DNA of 64,000 bases from an uncultured Bacteroidales bacterium (GTDB lineage Bacteria; Bacteroidota; Bacteroidia; Bacteroidales; F082). Below, piece after piece: positions 61,161 through 64,000 of this stretch (the first letter of the stretch is position 1; every line of letters starts with the position of its first letter). The position numbers and the translations under genes were made by a program. Under the pieces are notes generated by a model. The model was given only the letters and a program-made list of their open reading frames with translations. It was not told the DNA's origin and searched no databases. The stretch is taken from positions 1 through 64,000 of the forward strand of contig CAMJRR010000007.1 in NCBI GenBank assembly GCA_946408345.1. Reading direction: 5' to 3'.

Positions 61161-64000
61161 TGTTTCACAAATTTGGCCATCATTGTTCCCGTTGCGTCTT
61201 TCAACTGGATGAAATAAATGCCACTTGACAAGGAGTCGACAGAAATCTGTAGCTCACCCAACAAATTGGAAGTCAAGTAGGTTTCGGGTATTATCGTCAT
61301 ACCCAAACTATTCCGCACGACAACGCTATAAGATGTATTACCACTCAAACCGCCCATCGTCACCAGTTCTTCTGCGGGATTGGGATATACCCACAATTCC
61401 GTCAGAAGCTGGCCATTGTTTGGATAACTCATCCTTACCCTGCCCTCCTGATTGACATAGAGGTGCAAGCCTTCTACTGAAGGTTGCTCTGCCGAAAGGG
61501 TGATTTTCTCGCACATCCCACGACCATAGCGTGGCAGGTCGGCCATCACATGATAGGTACCGAAAGGCAAGTTCCTAAAGTTGAATTGTCCATTAGGACC
61601 TGTCAGGGCAAAACCCAAGATGCGTTGTTGAGTCGCATTGAGCAGCAACACTCCAACATTTGATAGTCCTTCCGTACAATAGTTCCCATCACCGCCTTCG
61701 CGCAGCCAGGACTGGCAATAGAAATCACGAGCTTTGAAAGGATTGTCAGGATAGTCGAAAACACCACTGATTTGGCCTTCTCCCACGTTGAATTCGGTCA
61801 TCATTGGAGGCAAGGCTATGTCCACATCATAGACATTGCCATCCACTTCAATCATGTTTGACTCATTCCATTGCAGGTCACCGAGGTAATAGCAGCCGCC
61901 CATCTCTACATCCAAAGTGTCGGGGAAGGCGTAAAGAATATAAGTATCGGGCAACAAGGCATCAAACTTAAAGAATCCTTCATCATCGGAAATCGTGCGA
62001 TAGAATCCAGAAACATAGGGGTTATCATCTCTCAATGCAGCGGCAATCACTTGAGTGTGAGGGCGCAACACTCCTCTCGACCAAGTTCTTCCCTCAAGGG
62101 AATAGTCCTTGAACAAATCGAAACGTACCACATCAGAAGCGTTGCCGCAGAACGACCATGCTTCAAGCACCAACTCCACGAAGCCTTGATCTTTGTCCAT
62201 CTCACCTGGATAATAAAGGGTCTGTAAAGCCAACGAGTCCTCGAAACGGCCGTCGCCCAAAGAATGCCAGCACAATGAGTCGTAGTTATAGGCCTCGGCT
62301 TGGTCGAGCACTAGTGATTGGTTCATGCCACAGAAGCCATCTTCGCCTGCATACACGCTCAAGGCTTTGTATAGGTCCAAATGCAAAGCATCCGTCTTGG
62401 TCACACCATTGCTGGTCACGCGCAAGGTAAGGGTCACTTTTCCAGCATCAAAGTCTGCTTCCGAAGGGAAATAAGTGGTGCGCAATGCAATAGAATCGGA
62501 AAACACACCCGAGCCCGAAGTCTGCCACACAAAATTGCTGTAAATGTATGGAATATTGGCGTCTCTGATGGAATAACCTGATTGTGAGGCACAAAGTGAG
62601 GCGTCGGGACCTGCGTATGGGTAATAGGTGGCAAAAGCGTAAGCGCTCTGCCCAATTGAAGCATACACATTGGGGTCATAAGCACGGTCACAAGCTATAA
62701 CAGCTACATTTTCAGCCTGCTGTGGTGTTAGAATATAGGAATTCTCAGCAATGTCATCAATATGCTGTGCGAACTTATAGTAATTAAAATCACCATAAAA
62801 CAGCACATAATGGTCAATGTCCTGTTCCAGATTTTCGTCCCACGAAATCAGCCATTTGCTGTTCACCAATTGTTTCTTCACCTTGAATGGAGGTGCTACA
62901 GGAGCTGTTGTATCGCATTCGGTCAGATAGTTTTCATAAACAATCTCACCCAAGGCAGGCGAGTCGTGCTTGTCGAGAATCACAGATTCGATGTCGGCAG
63001 TAGATTCAGCATCCCAAAAGTTGCCTCGCATATCAATATCTTCGGTCGTAACGTTGGCAAAAAGAATCGCATCCTTTTTGTAATGCATGAAGTTGTTACC
63101 GTTCATCTGCGATTTAGCCGAAGGGAAACTCACGATCCTCTTCTTCGCCTCGCTGATGGTATTGCCAACAAAACGCATCGACCCTGATGATTGTAGGTTT
63201 GTAATGGTCAACTCGTTGTCAAAGAAGGTGTTTTGTTCCACAACGAGATGGCACACTCGCATCATCCTAATAGCTTCATCATTGCTCCAAAACACATTGT
63301 TTCGGATGACAATCGAGTCCATGGCTGCCTTTAGACCATAGGACGAATAACCCGAACCTCCATCAGGCAAGTCAGAGGAAATCAGATTGTTTTCAATGTA
63401 ATTGGTAGCATATCTATCAGAAATGCCGCCTACCACATCAAAGTTGATAGCCGTGGCCGCGCCTTGGAAACAGTTGTCCGTGATGTGGTTACGATTGCAT
63501 TTGAAGCCATAAGCCACATTGGAAATCTCAATATTAATCTGTCCTTGGTCGAAGATGTTGTGCGAAAAAACGTTGTCCTCGCTATCGGCAGCACGGGCTT
63601 TCAACTCGATGCCCGACACACATTGATAGAAGAAACAGCTATCGACCAAAAAGTTATTGCAGTCGATGAGTTCGATGCCCTTCCCAGCATAGTAGTTGCT
63701 GAACGAACAATGCTTGATGGTAGCTTGGTTGCTGGCCGAAGCGTTAAGGGCAGTGAGGGCACCAACAACTTCGACATACGATATCCTCACGGTATCTTCT
63801 TCGTTGATATTCTTCAATTGGATACCTGCCCAGTCATGCGAAAACTCATAGCAGAGCAGATAAATCGAGTCGTTTCGTTGACCGTCAAGCATAAGATTGC
63901 CGCCATCGACACGTAAATAGGCCGATTGTCCGAAATACATCTTCACGCCGCTTTCCACACGCAAAGTGCCACCGTTTTGCACGGTAAGCGACTCATTCAC
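61157..64000 (-). CDS. Parallel beta-helix surface protein with T9SS domain, 5' end outside window
   Basis: 947 residues are visible; the reading frame is open to the right edge, so the true start and signal peptide lie outside. Residues 1-330 are a right-handed parallel beta-helix (NNFLVDSCFFYQCVSGIEL, RNHITDNCFQGAATAINFD, ESTADIESVILDKHDSPALG ends the helix). An Ig/PKD-like middle (about 380-640) and prealbumin-like SdrD-B segments (FRNLPFGTYHVMADLPRYG) follow, then a T9SS type A sorting domain (LWVYPNPAEELVTMGG ... IYFIQLKDATG). Polysaccharide binding or cleavage is possible, but no lyase residues can be assigned. The stop overlaps the next start (ATGA). Confidence 0.88.
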   Translation of the reverse strand: MNESLTVQNGGTLRVESGVKMYFGQSAYLRVDGGNLMLDGQRNDSIYLLCYEFSHDWAGIQLKNINEEDTVRISYVEVVGALTALNASASNQATIKHCSFSNYYAGKGIELIDCNNFLVDSCFFYQCVSGIELKARAADSEDNVFSHNIFDQGQINIEISNVAYGFKCNRNHITDNCFQGAATAINFDVVGGISDRYATNYIENNLISSDLPDGGSGYSSYGLKAAMDSIVIRNNVFWSNDEAIRMMRVCHLVVEQNTFFDNELTITNLQSSGSMRFVGNTISEAKKRIVSFPSAKSQMNGNNFMHYKKDAILFANVTTEDIDMRGNFWDAESTADIESVILDKHDSPALGEIVYENYLTECDTTAPVAPPFKVKKQLVNSKWLISWDENLEQDIDHYVLFYGDFNYYKFAQHIDDIAENSYILTPQQAENVAVIACDRAYDPNVYASIGQSAYAFATYYPYAGPDASLCASQSGYSIRDANIPYIYSNFVWQTSGSGVFSDSIALRTTYFPSEADFDAGKVTLTLRVTSNGVTKTDALHLDLYKALSVYAGEDGFCGMNQSLVLDQAEAYNYDSLCWHSLGDGRFEDSLALQTLYYPGEMDKDQGFVELVLEAWSFCGNASDVVRFDLFKDYSLEGRTWSRGVLRPHTQVIAAALRDDNPYVSGFYRTISDDEGFFKFDALLPDTYILYAFPDTLDVEMGGCYYLGDLQWNESNMIEVDGNVYDVDIALPPMMTEFNVGEGQISGVFDYPDNPFKARDFYCQSWLREGGDGNYCTEGLSNVGVLLLNATQQRILGFALTGPNGQFNFRNLPFGTYHVMADLPRYGRGMCEKITLSAEQPSVEGLHLYVNQEGRVRMSYPNNGQLLTELWVYPNPAEELVTMGGLSGNTSYSVVVRNSLGMTIIPETYLTSNLLGELQISVDSLSSGIYFIQLKDATGTMMAKFVKQ

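Overview
The window reads as chromosomal DNA from a host-associated (gut or rumen type) member of the Bacteroidales. Seen directly: many upstream regions carry the Bacteroidetes promoter box TAnnTTTG, few start codons have an obvious Shine-Dalgarno, and at least six secreted proteins end in a type IX secretion system (T9SS) type A sorting domain of the form YPNP...G.Y.I. Inferred: an uncultured or poorly studied T9SS-positive gut Bacteroidales; genus cannot be named from this sequence alone.

Layout. 1-5621: two tandem, paralogous secreted subtilisin-like proteases on the minus strand (the first runs off the left edge), then a cytoplasmic-type M16 peptidase. 7033-13990: a duplicated two-gene cassette (a secreted DVDGDG protein plus a GLUG/beta-helix T9SS protein), each copy driven by a near-identical promoter/leader and closed by a similar 3'UTR hairpin. 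The cassettes are bracketed by two promoter-to-terminator units that contain no gene (candidate small RNAs or deletion scars). 14108-17000: purE, hpt, adk and a hexapeptide acyltransferase. 17213-25040: four secreted CarboxypepD_reg-like proteins with an ECF sigma factor, a four-TM coiled-coil membrane protein and an EreA/ChaN-like protein. 25206-30418: malQ, deoC, OsmC, hot-dog thioesterase, TSCPD protein and a von Willebrand-like lipoprotein. 30489-34747: a GH16-GH20 fusion glycosidase divergent from a secreted esterase. 34764-40618: 5-formyl-THF cyclo-ligase, a C10 (streptopain-like) T9SS protease and two secreted C1 aminopeptidase-C-like proteases. 40779-43904: YitT, then an ECF sigma/anti-sigma/secreted protein operon. 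43977-45202: tRNA-Leu and two tRNA-Gly, and a CPBP protease. 45180-49693: an ATP-grasp gene wedged between mutS and a duplicated mutS tail, then mutS and a TrmH-type methyltransferase. 49864-58157: OmpA-like outer-membrane protein, dNK, folK, sppA, an AAA ATPase gene bracketed by identical 48-bp inverted-repeat elements, and an ABC-F protein. 58203-64000: two translationally coupled T9SS surface proteins (the second cut by the right edge).

How it works together. Housekeeping genes (purE, hpt, adk, deoC, dNK, folK, mutS, sppA, ABC-F) are interspersed with secreted proteases, glycosidases and adhesin-like proteins consistent with life on host protein and glycan. Two separate ECF sigma loci sit directly upstream of secreted proteins, suggesting envelope-controlled expression of surface proteins.

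Most notable structures not explained by ordinary genes: (i) a diverged second copy of the mutS 3' end flanking an AT-rich ATP-grasp gene; (ii) a 1.2-kb AAA ATPase module between identical 48-bp inverted-repeat elements; (iii) palindromic elements inserted in frame inside two protein-coding genes (malQ and an acyltransferase), with the malQ element sharing ends with the terminators of the duplicated cassettes; (iv) two empty promoter-leader-terminator units; (v) a von Willebrand-like lipoprotein whose MIDAS motif is at the C-terminus (apparent circular permutation); (vi) a GH16-GH20 fusion.
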